Source: Calycina herbarum
Taxonomy: Eukaryota; Ascomycota; Leotiomycetes; Helotiales; Pezizellaceae
NCBI GenBank assembly: GCA_001414485.1
Contig: LLEY01000080.1
Span: forward strand, 124,001-188,000
Direction of reading: 5' to 3'
Length of the DNA: 64,000 bases
The position numbers were made by a program, and so were the translations under genes. The notes below the pieces were generated by a model. The model was given only the letters and a program-made list of their open reading frames with translations, did no database searches and was not told the DNA's origin. This document shows, piece by piece, positions 11,548-23,688 of the stretch (position 1 is its first letter; each line of letters begins with the position of its first letter).

Positions 11548-14500
11548 CTTGGGTAGGGAAGCTGGATCTCTGCTACTGACGGGCTATTTGAGTATCAGTA
11601 TGAGGTTTTGCATGTGCTATGCCTTGGTCTTGCCTGGTGTTTGAGGGGGGAAATAAATCAAAAACCAACATACATCGTTGACGATAGCTGCAGAATCTGC
11701 CCCTCCTAACAAGGCTCTATTCTCCGTGTCTGATGCGGCACCGTCGCCGGTGGTTCCAAGGAGTGTGTTCTGTTGTTGCATCCGTTCTGCAGTTTTCTAC
11801 TGCAGTAAAGCGTCCTGCAGAAGTGCAGAGCGTTGTGTTGCTTGGATCGGGCCGCGGGGTATGTGATGATGTTGGAAGGTCGAAGCTGATTATGTGACAG
11901 GCATGTAAGTAGGGTGCAGTGTGAACGAGTGTCGTCGAGGGCAAGAATAGGATGAAAGGAAGTTGAAGTCGAGTCTATGTTGTCGAGGCTCGAGTCTGCG
12001 TCGAGGTCTTTAGCTCGAGGGGTGTTGTCTTGCGTAGGTAGGTGTAGGTGCTTGGAATGGGGTTGGCGGGAAGGGGAGGTTAGTGGTAGTGTTAGTGGTA
12101 TGGGTTTCCAACTTTGCTCGTTTCAGTTTCAACGTCGTCACTGGATCTGGGTCCAGTACAGGACAGGACAGGGTAGGCCAGGTGGAGTCGGTACGCTCGG
12201 CGGCTAGCAAGGCACTGCAAATCAACGCTACCGTAGAGCAGAGTTATGTTATTCACGCGGCCCCCAAACGAGCAGTGCAAAGTCGGGTTCAGGGGAGTTG
12301 GGGGGTGCGAGCATGAGGCGAACACTCAGTTGCTGGTGTAAGGGTTTACTAGTAAGGGTGTAAGATGGTCTCAAACTCGGCTGGATTTTTCTGATGCGTT
12401 TAGGTGCGTCTACACTGCTTCTGCTCTGCGTCTGTACCGCTGCAAGGCAAGGCAAGAGATTTGGGGGTCGGATTTGCGGCCAGTGAGAAGGGAGGGGTTC
12501 GAGGGGTTACTTTGCCGCCTGTCTGCCCAGTCCAGGGGCCAAAAAAGCGACATGCATGCTCTCCTCTCTCCTTCTCTCCCCTTCTCCAGACCCAAAGAGG
12601 GGGCGATTAGGTGGGCTGACGGCGGGTGTTGTGAGATGCAATGTGAAGAGGGCTGCGTGTTGCCTCAATTCGTCTCCTCACCGGTCCCAAGCAGACAACT
12701 GGCAAGATGAATGCAGTAGCTCAAGTGTGCTCGCAGCAGCATTCAGCAAAATCTGGGACCACTGGTGTTGAAGAGAGCTGTGCAATCTGCTCGAGTGCTC
12801 GCAGGAGCTGGCAAATGCAGAGGGTGCAGAGTTGCACTTCAACTCATTGGCAATCGGACGAGCTGGAATCCATCTATAGCTAGTGGCAATGGTGGGAGAG
12901 AGGTCAAGATATACAGTTGGGGGACTATTGGGGTTGAGGTGGCAGCGAAGCAGTCGAAGCAGTGAGCTGATCTGATGGATGCGGAGAAAGCTGGAGCAGA
13001 GGTGTGGTGGGAGAACTCAATGCAGCATCAAAGCCTTGAGCCCAACACAACACCATTGTTACAACAAGTTGGCGTTGTGTGGAGTGGTAAGCTCTAACCT
13101 ACTTGCAGCCGAAGAGAGACACCCATCATTCATTGTTCTCTGCAGATGCACTCCAATGCACCTCATACGAGTCCGGAGAACAACCATCACAACATCTCAT
13201 ATTCTCATTTTATTAACCACCGATTTCGTTCTGCTGCATCAATCAACATGGATAGGAGATGGGATGACATTCAGGGGCAACCCATCCAACAACCAACAAC
13301 CCTTTTACGAGACCACCAACCCTACTACGAAAAATCCTTCTCGAAGCAAAGCGAAGCAACTTGCTCCTCCTGTCAGCCGGCATCAATTTAGATGTGCTTG
13401 ATTGATGACCACCATTAAACGCTCGCTCCCGCCCCCAACCCTCTTCCCTCGTGTCACCATTCAAATGCTTGGATCCCCTTCCCAGGAACACCCCAATCAC
13501 CAACAAGGACTGTGACTTTTAACTGGCTCAACCAAAACATCTTGGGACAGGCCCTCTCATCATGCGGAACCGGGTAAGACCCGACAACGGGGATTGAGAA
13601 CTGGGCGCGTTGGTAGATTAACATGCCTTGAGGCGCTTAGGGGATTTGAAAAGTCTTGACGTCCTGGAGCTGTCATGTGCAATGGTTATCGCTTCAAAAA
13701 CAACATTCCGTCTCTCCGCACAATGCTTCCTTGGGTAATTGTTCTCCCATTCTCCGGATTTTTCGTAAGTTTGCCTTCGGACTTTCGGCCAGTAGCTCCC
13801 AGCCTCTTTTCTCAACGACTTTCAAGTCTAGACTCGAGGAAGTTTTCTCTGCATTTGCCTTTGGAGATGCAATGCAGGTGCCGTTTGCCATTCCTTGTGC
13901 CACAATGGTACTTCCTCGTTGGCGCCACCAATCGTTTCGTGTCGGATGAGGGTTCTCGGGTCGGCTCTCTCGGGCCGAGACGTACGTTGTTTCTAGATAC
14001 GATACGCTAGCTTACATAGGTAGGTAGCTTCTGTCATACGTGAATGGGGGATTAGTAAGAGGTCGGTAAGCTGGATGGAGAACTGTTCTCAATTGGCAGT
14101 GGTCTGAACTTTGGCAAGCGATGAACTTTTGTCTTCGTGATTGAGACATTCGCTTTTCTCAGAAGCTTTTACGCTACCGAGCGAGAGAAAAGATGAATTG
14201 TACTTCCGGCTGCTTACAATCTATTTTTCAATTGAGACCCTGTTTGGATTTGCGAAATATTTCTTTAATTAATCACTTAACATCACGATAAATTAATACA
14301 ACTCACATAATGTCGTAACTGAAAAGCAAATTGAGTAGTCTATTCCGGATAAGCAGTACAACGAAGAGGTAGTATCGCAAAGAGCTAGTGTGTTAAGAGT
14401 AGAGAGATGAGGGAAGCTCTGCCTATAGCGATGAATCGTCTAGTTTCAGTACCTATGATTTCGTAGCTACTCGAGCCATAAAACAACATCACAAAAACCG

Positions 14501-16497
14501 ACCAAAAATCTAGAAAGATCTATCAGCCGCTAATTGTTCACGAGAATGAAGCTTATAGATTTTTCGTTGGTGGGTTGTGGTTTTATAGTAGGTTGTGGTT
14601 TTATTGAATTTCTACGACAGGATCTTATATACTGAAATCCGACGATCCATCGCTCTCACCTACTCATAGCTGGTGCGTCGGGTATAGGTAATACGCACGA
14701 GGTGGAGTTCAAACGAGTAGAAAAAGTGCGCAAAGAGTTTGCAAAAAGCCAAGGTCTTCATATCAAGTGTACTAAAAAATTCGAATTATTTATTCGTAAA
14801 CTCTCGGTGTTTGTGGTTATCTCCATGAATTATAATAATTACGAGGTCATTGGAATTCAAACAGGGCAGATCTTATTAGAAGACTGGCCAGGATCAACGT
14901 CGGAAGAATTTGAATTAATAAAATCACTCTTCGCTTTTAAAATCCATCATTTGAGAAAAATCTTCGTGATTCCGTCGCTTGTAACTTACTTACTCGCGTG
15001 AGAACGTCATGAAATGGCAAAAATATGAAATAAAGATCAATTGATCTAGAAGAGCTTAGTTAACTATTCTACAAAGTTGTGACTATATCAAATAACATCC
15101 TAGTGATTTGATGAAAGAGTGACGACTGAGTCTTCCCGATTAAAAGTAAGCAGTAAATAAATACGTCAGATTCGTACCTATCTACCTAGCCCCCTCGTTG
15201 TTCTAGCTTTTTGGAACAATTCGTATAAATTACTCTACGTACATGGAACAATTTAGAATTATTAACCTAGGTGTTTTAGAACAATCAAGTTCTCAACTAC
15301 TAGAAAGTTGGAACAACGGGCCATTTTTCCTACCGCTTTTAATGTTGACCGCGAGACTAGCGATTTTCGAAGTTTCATAAGTTATTTGATAACTGTTGGA
15401 CAAACCTACCGTTTGATCATTTAGGTATACCGAGTCAAGAATGAGGAATATTACCTAACGGTAGCAGGCGACCAGAGAATGCTGATCCTCTTGTGTTTAA
15501 GCATTGACTTAAGAAACTAAATTCTCTTTACTAATTATGAACGGGAAAGCCCCGGTGCTCGTAAACCAAGACTGAAAGAACTCAACTACGTATGAGCAAC
15601 GAATAAAATGAGCAAATCTATTTTAGGCGGTGCTTGGTTAAATAATACGTATTTATTCTGTTTGAATAAAAAAACACTTGTAGAACTATTTTTAGGTTAT
15701 AGTTGCAATTATTACTCCCATCTTGTAAAGAAAATTGCAGCGATTATAGTTTAGATAGCTGGAAACAGAACATCAAACCCGCTCGTAGGTTTCTTCTACT
15801 CTTTTACTAGGTGGATTTCCTCCTGAGAATTATAGTACTAGTGCGAGCCAATCAGGAAGAAAATGGGTGATCCATGTTTCAAGGTTACCCAAATTGACAC
15901 GAAAGGTTCGGACATAATCTAGCTAACTTGACTAGTCGATACTTACATCACTACGTAAAACCCACCAAGAGACAGATAACAGCGAACAATCTCTTCAGAC
16001 TTTACTTCTCATCCTCAAGAATCCTGATTACACACAGCAAAACATGGAGAAATCATGCGAAACCAAGACCCCCGAACCGACGAGAAGCTATGCCTTAGAT
16101 CGCCATATGGTGTTGGAACAACTCAAAATGGAGGGGGAAATTGACAATTATGGTAAGAGCAGATCATTTTCCCGCACTCGTTTTTTTAGAATATCGGGCA
16201 GTTCTAACAGACATAAAGCACTCGAGCACTGCGAAGCAAGTTCTCTAGCCAAACCACCGATCCCCTACATGACATTTCACGAGCTTAAAGCGAATGAGCC
16301 TCGTGTCGCTCAACTATGCCACAATTGAGGTGAATTGTACACACAGGTAGAGAGAGCAAAAGCTCAAAGTGGGGCAAGTGGCAAGGGTGACTCGGGGCGG
16401 AATAACCTCGCCACCGACCGATAAGTAATTTTTAAATCACCAAGAGCCTCGGAACTTATTCATTCCACCGGCATTCAACGCCTCAAAATCTTTTGCA
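11548..16497. other. Long gene-poor interval (MAPKK leader, then unknown)
   Basis: About 4.9 kb with no gene I can support. The first 1-2 kb upstream of the MAPKK is G/T- and C/T-rich and probably forms its promoter and long leader; overlapping ORFs on both strands there are shadows of composition. From about 14000 the DNA becomes AT-richer. A MITE-like piece sits at 15230-15355 (separate entry). A 94-codon ORF at 16044-16328 contains a possible short intron (GTAAGA at about 16152), but no family is recognisable. The last 100 bases are the DBP8 promoter. Confidence 0.5.
15230..15355. mobile_element. MITE fragment (copy C)
   Basis: Shares two blocks with the element at 44329-44565: an internal GGAACAATTTAGAATTATTA...AGAACAATCAAGTT segment (15243-15290) and a terminal block with CCGCTTTTAATGTTGACCGC (15332-15351). 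The matching left terminal inverted repeat is not found next to it, so this is a truncated or diverged copy. No coding capacity. Confidence 0.55.
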
Positions 16498-18202
16498 ATG
16501 CCCTCGCAAAATACCCCAATCGATGCGCAAAGTAGCCCAGCCCGCCAATTCGACGATGACGCCAATTCATCCGCAGAAGAAAGTGCAGGAGAACAATCCA
16601 GCGGGGTAGATTCAGACTCAGATTGCCTCGATAGTCAAGGATCGCGAAAACGAAGAAAGATTTCTCCAGCGCCTATTCTAGATAATTCGGACGACGATGA
16701 CGAACCACGAATCGCAATTTCCTCCGTGCCCTCGAGAATAAGCAAGAAAAGCGCAACAACGAAAGCGATTGTTCCTCCACCCACTACGGGTACGATACTA
16801 GCTCCCACAGACCCCAATACAAGCTTTGCTGCCTTGGGTGTGAAGCCATGGCTGGTTGGGAGTTTGAATTCAATGGCGATTAAGAGACCGACAGGGATTC
16901 AGAAGGGATGTATACCGGAGATATTGAAAGGGAGGGATTGTATTGGTGGTAGTAGAACTGGTTCTGGAAAAACTGTTGCTTTTGCTGTGCCGATTTTGCA
17001 GAAATGGGCTGAGGATCCCTTTGGAATATTTGCCTTGATCTTGACACCAACGAGGTACGTGGATTATGGCTGCGCGAAGTTGTCTTGCGCAACGCTAGTA
17101 TTTTGATTGCCAATGAATACTTGGCTAATGCTCACATAGAGAACTTGCCCTGCAAATTTTCGAACAAATTAAAGCGATATCCTCCCCCCAAAGTCTCAAA
17201 GCCGTCCTCATTACTGGCGGTTCTGACATGCGACCTCAAGCAACCGCCTTAGCCCAAAGGCCGCATATTGTAATTGCGACCCCAGGAAGGCTGGCAGATC
17301 ATATTCGCACATCGGGAGAGGACACTATTTGTGCATTGAGAAGGGTAAAAATGGTAGTACTTGATGAAGCAGATCGATTGTTAGCAGGTGGAATGGCAGG
17401 AAGTATGCTACCAGATGTTGAAGAATGCTTTTCAGTGCTCCCACCACCAGCAAAGAGACAAACATTACTCTTCACGGCAACGATTACCCCAGAAGTTCGA
17501 GCTTTAAAAGAGCGGCCACAAACACCCGGAAAGCCACCAGTGTTCGTTTGTGAAGTCGATACCCAGAAACTCGCCATCCCATCTTCTCTTCGCCAAATGC
17601 ATCTCCAAATCCCAGTTACGCATCGAGAACATTATTTGCACATGTTCCTTCTGACCAACACGAATCTCCCAAAATCAATCATCATATTCTGCAATCGAAC
17701 TTCCACAGCCGACTACCTCACCCATCTTCTCCGTCTCCTCGAACATCGAGTCACAGCATTACACTCCAAACTTCCCCAAAGACAGCGAATAGACAACCTC
17801 GGTCGTTTCCGTGCCTCAGCAGCTAGAATCCTAGTAGCAACAGACGTCGCAGCCAGAGGTCTCGATATCCCAGAAGTCGGACTGGTAATCAATTACGATA
17901 TTCCCCGCGACCCGGATGATTATATTCATCGTGTGGGAAGAACTGCTCGTGCGGGGAGAAAGGGTGATGCTGTGACGTTTGTGGGTCAGAGAGATGTACA
18001 GCTTGTTCAAGCTATTGAGGCGAGAGTTGGGAGACAGTTGGAGGCTTGGGAGGAGGAAGGTGTTAATTTGGAGACGAGGGTTATACGTGAAGCTCTAAAA
18101 CTTGTAGGCGAGAAGAAGAGGGAGGCTATGTTGGAGATTGAAGAAGGGAGGGAAGTTGGGGGGAAGAGGAAGAGGGGAATGGTCAAGTTGAGAAGTACTT
18201 AG
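16498..18202 (+). CDS. dbp8: ATP-dependent DEAD-box RNA helicase Dbp8-type
   Basis: Model join(16498..17054, 17140..18202), 539 aa; the 85-bp intron (GTACGT...CATAG) falls inside the PTREL motif. Residues 1-100 are an acidic Ser-rich tail with a basic patch (RKRRKI). Motifs in order: Q-motif [10 protein letters not shown]...RPTGIQ, motif I SRTGSGKT, Ia PTREL, Ib TPGRL, II DEAD, III TAT (in place of SAT), then IV-VI with [24 protein letters not shown] and [13 protein letters not shown]. The basic C-terminal tail ([12 protein letters not shown]) fits a nucleolar protein. In yeast Dbp8 works with Esf2 in early 18S rRNA processing in the small-subunit processome. The overall layout is that of Dbp8 rather than Rrp3 or Dbp4. 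Confidence 0.92.
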
Positions 18203-18469
18203 AGAGGAAAATTTAAGATGCTGTTTATCATGCAGTTTTCACTTTAGCCCCCTCTTTTACCAGCCAGAGAAGAGGGTGTAGGAATTTGTACGAAGTACAT
18301 GTTCTCCTGTCTTGAAAAATGCTTGAACTCAATTACCCTAAAAGGAGAAGAGGGAAGTATTTAGATTCCTGCACCTCCAAAGCCACATTCCCATAAAAAG
18401 CATCTACCCACTTACAACAGCAAAAAAAGAATTGTTCGAAAGACGATAGTGATCTACCGTTCGCAGAAT
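18203..18469. other. Short intergenic, DBP8 3' end and tRNA-Phe terminator
   Basis: Holds the DBP8 3' UTR and, on the minus strand downstream of tRNA-Phe, the pol III terminator. I see no gene. Confidence 0.5.
18422..18428 (-). terminator. Pol III T-run terminator of tRNA-Phe
   Basis: A run of seven A on the plus strand equals seven T on the transcribed sense of tRNA-Phe, about 42 bases past its 3' end. Runs of four or more T terminate RNA polymerase III. Confidence 0.6.
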
Positions 18470-18613
18470 TGCGGCTTCTGTGGCTATTTGATATGTTAGA
18501 ATTTATTGATCTAATTGAGTTGCAGTGTAAACTTACATCGAACACAGTGCCTCCAGATTTCAATGTCTGAAGTGGACTTCAGTCTGGCGCTCTCCCAAGT
18601 GAGCTAAAGCCGC
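18470..18613 (-). tRNA. tRNA-Phe(GAA) with a canonical intron plus a spliceosomal-like T-loop insert
   Basis: On the minus strand: acceptor GCGGCTT (18613-18607) pairs perfectly with AAGCCGC (18477-18471), discriminator A at 18470. D-stem GCTC/GAGC; anticodon stem CCAGA/TCTGG; anticodon GAA at 18580-18578. A normal 18-nt tRNA intron (18559-18576) follows G37 and contains TTCA able to pair with the anticodon. T-stem CTGTG/CACAG is complete only if a second insert, 18484-18536 (53 nt), is removed: it begins GTAAGT, has CTAAC, and ends ATAG, lying between TTCGAT and the last T-loop base. A pol III terminator follows. The tail of the B-box is disturbed by the insert. It is either a functional gene spliced by two machineries or a freshly interrupted pseudogene. 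Confidence 0.85.
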
Positions 18614-19685
18614 TGAGGGATTGTTTTGATTGGTTGGTTGATCTTTGTGGTATTTGGTCTTTGGTTTTGTGGAGGGGTATGAGGGCTCGTTGGGGTGGGT
18701 TTTATATGGGGTCTGGTGGATTTCACGGGTTTTTGGATGGCAAGAGGAAGGAAGGAGTGAGGATTTAGAGTCTGAGTTGGTTTTGCCTTGTTTGTCGTTG
18801 AGGTGAAGAAGCCAAGCAGGGTCGTTCCTTCCCTCACTTCACCTCGTTGAACCTCCCTCGTCAGGAGACGGGGACGGGACTCTGGGTCGTTCTTTCCCTC
18901 GCGCTGATATCCACTCCTAGGGTATTTGATTCATCGACTCTAATGAATTCACATATGTACATATTCGTCCATTAATGACTTTTGAATATTTCCTTACTAC
19001 TGTTTTCTATATCACTTCTACACTATCATCCTCGTTGAGTTCTCACATTCAGGGTATTCTCCGAAGTAACCCTGGTATGAAGGACGGGCTGCTCGATGGT
19101 TCAGAATACATCTACCTTACTCTCTTAATTACCATAACTAAGACTCGGAGATTCCTTTTAGGTTCTCTCAATGGTTTGGGATAACTGAGTTTATATTTTA
19201 TAAGTGTTGGAATGATTGAAAAGGGGTAGATGCGATGCGACTGCAACCCCTAGCATATGGCGATCACCAATGATCTACGTTACACAAAGAGGGGCAAGAT
19301 TGGAATGCATCGTTCTTGTATCTTAACATCGTAAAATTTCACCATCTTAGATTTTCCAAGTGAGTGAGGGCTAAGACTGGTAGTGACAATTCGAGACGCG
19401 TTTCTCTGTTCAGGTTTTGCTGCTTGTGTTAATGGAAATGGGTTGATTCACCATTTTAGCGGGTGCCTCCAAAGTACGGGGATCTGAAGCATGCTTGCTT
19501 TTCTCCTTGTTTTAATATTCCACTAATATTTCTTCTTTGAAGTGACCCGGGTTAGTCTTTTCGCCTTAAGGGCTTCTGAACTAGAGCCCGTATTTTCAAA
19601 TCGATACTTGATTGTGAAAGTATAGCTCGACTCGACACTTACACGTTCTATCTCTCCTAAACTTTAAGCTTCCACAGCAAGTACA
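18614..19685. other. Intergenic, no gene seen
   Basis: Upstream region of tRNA-Phe (-) and of the hydrolase remnant (+). A few small ORFs without features; no repeats recognised. Confidence 0.5.
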
Positions 19686-20397
19686 ATGGTGGACAGGGAC
19701 AAAATCTCGGCTTCTTTCAAGTCTTACAAGGCGGCTACTTCTTCTTTGGGACTTTGGAAGAGGATTGGTGTTGCTTGGGTTATCTTTGGTGTTTGTGAGT
19801 TTTCCTTTGCATTGATAATATGATATTGATGGATCGTTTGTGAGGGGGGCTATAAATATTGTGTGGACTTGCGACCATGAGCTGACATTTATGCGCCCAA
19901 CAGTGATAAACGTCATCGCAGCCTTCTTCACTTTCTTCCTTCGAAGTAAATCTCTTAGACCTTAAAAGTATTCACGTTATGTGTCTCTTACTGTAGGAAG
20001 AACATTCATGAGGTTGGCTGGTGTTCGACAACAACAGTATGTTTCTTCTATTTTTCTTTTACTTCATTTCTTTCTTTTACATTCTGTGCCTCATTTCTCT
20101 TCTGTATCACGACCCAGAAAAAGCACTGATTACAAAAAATAGATACGTGCTTCCGCACACCGATGGGGTATATCTACAACACGCCAAAAAGAATACCTAT
20201 GAACCAAAGACCATATACCTCGAAGACGGAGCCGCAGCCCATTGGATGGGAGTTGATAATCCAGATCTCCTACTCGTCAATTTCCACGGTATCTCTCCGT
20301 CTGCTTCCCATACCCTTAAAAGTAGTCTTCTTGGTTCTCTTCAACAGGAGGAGGGTACGTCCTCCCAGCCTCGCCCGCGCAAGAGTGGTGCAGGTAG
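19686..20397 (+). pseudogene. Truncated alpha/beta-hydrolase (HGGGY-type), N-terminal part only
   Basis: Exon-like pieces can be traced: 19686-19794 (MVDRDKISASFKSYKAA...WKRIGVAWVIFGV), 19904-19945 (LINVIAAFFTFFLR, membrane-anchor-like), 19997-20036 (RRTFMRLAGVR), 20118-20288 (ALITKNRYVLP...LEDGAAAHWMG...LLLVNFHG) and 20348-20397. GTATCT...CAG splicing at 20289-20347 yields NFHGGGYVLPAS, the oxyanion-hole motif of lipase/esterase-like hydrolases. The frame then stops at 20395. No GxSxG nucleophile or catalytic Asp/His region follows. The join between the third and fourth pieces is one base out of frame unless a weak GTGTTC donor is used. Members of this family are usually more than 300 aa, so I read it as a decaying 5' fragment. 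Confidence 0.6.
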
Positions 20398-20964
20398 AAA
20401 GCTGGTAGTTCTGGGAGAGAATGTGATTATGACTTCCCGCACAGGATTGGTTAATCTGAAGTATACAGGGGTGGGTATGCCTTTGCATTCAGTGTGATTC
20501 ATCACTTAGAAATTGCGAGTTGGCACACCTTACTTTCTTCCATTGCAGGAATCTGGATATCAGTTTTCAATATGCAGACGAATCTAGAACAACCCAAGAT
20601 TTTGTTCGAATATTAATCAAGGACTTGGGAACTTGGGAAGGCTGTTTTAAAACTAAAGTCAAAAAAATATATTCAGTAGCTAAGGTCCTCCCTGTTAAGT
20701 TCTATCTCCTTTACAAAACTCACTTTCTATTTCTCTTGAGGAAGACACCGGTAAGCGGCTGCCTAAGTAAAAGATAATACATTCGTGTTCTTGACCCCAT
20801 ACAAAACCTCGCTTAAGAACCAAAAGCCCCCACCACAACCCACAACAAAACATCAACAGATATTCCGTGAAAAACTTCAATGACTCATGAGAAAGCCCCA
20901 CCCAAGCCCGCACAGATCATCATAGTATTAAATACCACCCTGCAGCTCCAACAAGAACAAAACG
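20398..20964. other. Decayed DNA downstream of the hydrolase fragment
   Basis: Short ORFs (for example 20520-20777) without recognisable domains; the expected catalytic C-terminal part of the hydrolase was looked for in all three forward frames and not found. Confidence 0.45.
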
Positions 20965-21116
20965 TCTTTGATGGTCTAGTGGTTATGATTTCCGCTTGTC
21001 AAGAAAAGCCTTAACCAAGGCTTGATAAGCGCGGGAGACCGGGGTTCGATTGTAAGTATTCTCAACTATCAACATCAGAAACAAACAACTAACATTAAAT
21101 TAGCCCCGTCAGAGAG
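20965..21116 (+). tRNA. tRNA-Asp(GTC) with a canonical intron plus a spliceosomal-like T-loop insert
   Basis: Acceptor TCTTTGA (20965-20971) pairs with TCAGAGA (21109-21115, one G-U), discriminator G at 21116. Anticodon GTC at 20998-21000, with stem TCCGC (20991-20995) and GCGGG (21031-21035). A 28-nt tRNA-type intron (21002-21029) follows A37. T-stem CGGGG (21040-21044) and loop TTCGATT are followed not by CCCCG but by a 52-nt insert (21052-21103) that starts GTAAGT, carries CTAAC 10 nt before its end and ends TTAG; CCCCG then resumes at 21104. Removing it gives a perfect T-arm. A copy of the 3' half without the insert is present at 21544-21569. A T-run at about 21153 can end pol III transcription. 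Confidence 0.85.
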
Positions 21117-21118
21117 AA

Positions 21119-21140
21119 TCTGAGGTTCAATTCCCCAACA
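21119..21140 (+). repeat. T-arm-like tRNA fragment
   Basis: TGAGGTTCAATTCCCCA (about 21120-21136) looks like a T-arm with B-box GGTTCAATTCC and one mismatch in the stem. No acceptor, D-arm or anticodon part accompanies it. Probably a leftover of tRNA duplication next to tRNA-Asp. Confidence 0.35.
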
Positions 21141-21272
21141 AGAGTTTATTTCAATTTTTTTGTCCTTTTATAGCCAGTTTTGACAGCAGGTTCTGATAGT
21201 TGACCCAAGTCCTCTTTTTGGAGTAATACTTTCAGATATTCAACATATAGAACGCTCCAACTCAACCCTCCA

Positions 21273-21491
21273 CTCGGAGAGCCAGCGGAGCATCAACTTA
21301 AAAAAGTGGATGCCTCCAGCCTACGGCTACTTTTTTTCTTTTTTTTCCGTGGGAGCTAGCCCCCAAACTCCCGTTGTTCGCTTCGCTCTGAAAAATTAAT
21401 AGTATATATCACGCTCTAACTCCACCCACCCTCTCCACTTTTTTCCTCTTTCTCGTGACCTTTCTTTGTGACGCTCCGCTGGCTCTCCGAG
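21273..21491. repeat. Foldback-like element with 19-bp perfect inverted repeat
   Basis: CTCGGAGAGCCAGCGGAGC at 21273-21291 has its exact reverse complement at 21473-21491. The 180 bases between are rich in poly-T/poly-A and C/T tracts and do not code. The element lies between the complete tRNA-Asp and the orphan 3' half of tRNA-Asp, which suggests an insertion or foldback element that separated the two. No target duplication could be fixed. Confidence 0.6.
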
Positions 21492-21543
21492 GGCCACTCC
21501 GTGGTGGTTGGTTTTTGTAGCGTCACCAGATAGTGCGTAAACA

Positions 21544-21569
21544 CTGGGGTTCGATTCCCCGTCAGAGAG
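21544..21569 (+). pseudogene. Orphan 3' half of tRNA-Asp (no T-loop insert)
   Basis: The T-arm and 3' acceptor strand of tRNA-Asp, ending GTCAGAGAG, are nearly identical to the gene at 20965 but without the 52-nt insert. The 5' half (acceptor, D-arm, anticodon arm) is missing, so it cannot fold as a tRNA. A T7 run at about 21598 follows, as after a pol III gene. It serves as an internal reference for the uninterrupted sequence. Confidence 0.75.
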
Positions 21570-22179
21570 TACAAACTCTGAAGGTTATTGGTCAATTCTT
21601 TTTTTGGCCTTTTGGGGTATTTTTAGCAGGACTTTTGATGAGATTTTGCTTCTTTCCGGCCTTGTTCCGAGGGAGATCGGATGGGAGATGAGGAGCGAAC
21701 GAGAAAAAGATGTGGAAAGACCGTCTCCGTTGATAGAAAAAAGGGTTATCTCTCTGACTCTAGTGACTCTTGATCGATTAGAATTCCGAGACTTTCTATG
21801 AGGAGTGATGGTATATTTTCCTTCTGCCTTTTTTCAAACGGAGAGACACCACCCAAAGGCAAAGAGAGCTGAAGGTGAATCCACTCTCTTCTAATTTGCT
21901 CTTTGGCTTTTGAAACTAAGCGAGATGTGGAAATTGAGGACTACTGTGTCTCTCGGTTCTCATGCCAGAAAGGGCACGAGTGAAAACAAATCTCCTTATT
22001 CCCGTCAGTATGCAAACACCCTAAAATATTTTGACACGAATCCTTTTCCCTATTTCACGAGTCTTGTCTATAAAGAAGTCAACTTAATTACTACGCGTAA
22101 ATCCGGTGCTCTTATTTTGAGACGCAGTTTGAACAAAATATCATACAGAAAAGCATTTAGTATTTGACAACACACAATC
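21570..22179. other. Intergenic, no gene seen
   Basis: Downstream of the tRNA-Asp fragment and of the F-box gene (which reads towards it). Two short plus-strand ORFs have no supported start or domain. Confidence 0.45.

Positions 22180-23688
<1,509 letters not shown>

Noticed and set aside
14702..15001. 99-codon frame in the AT-rich gap
   Set aside because: Starts with GTG, not ATG; no family resemblance; region shows no codon bias.
16044..16328. 94-codon ORF with a possible short intron upstream of DBP8
   Set aside because: Alternative splice gives only about 56 residues; no motif, so left as a note in the interval entry.
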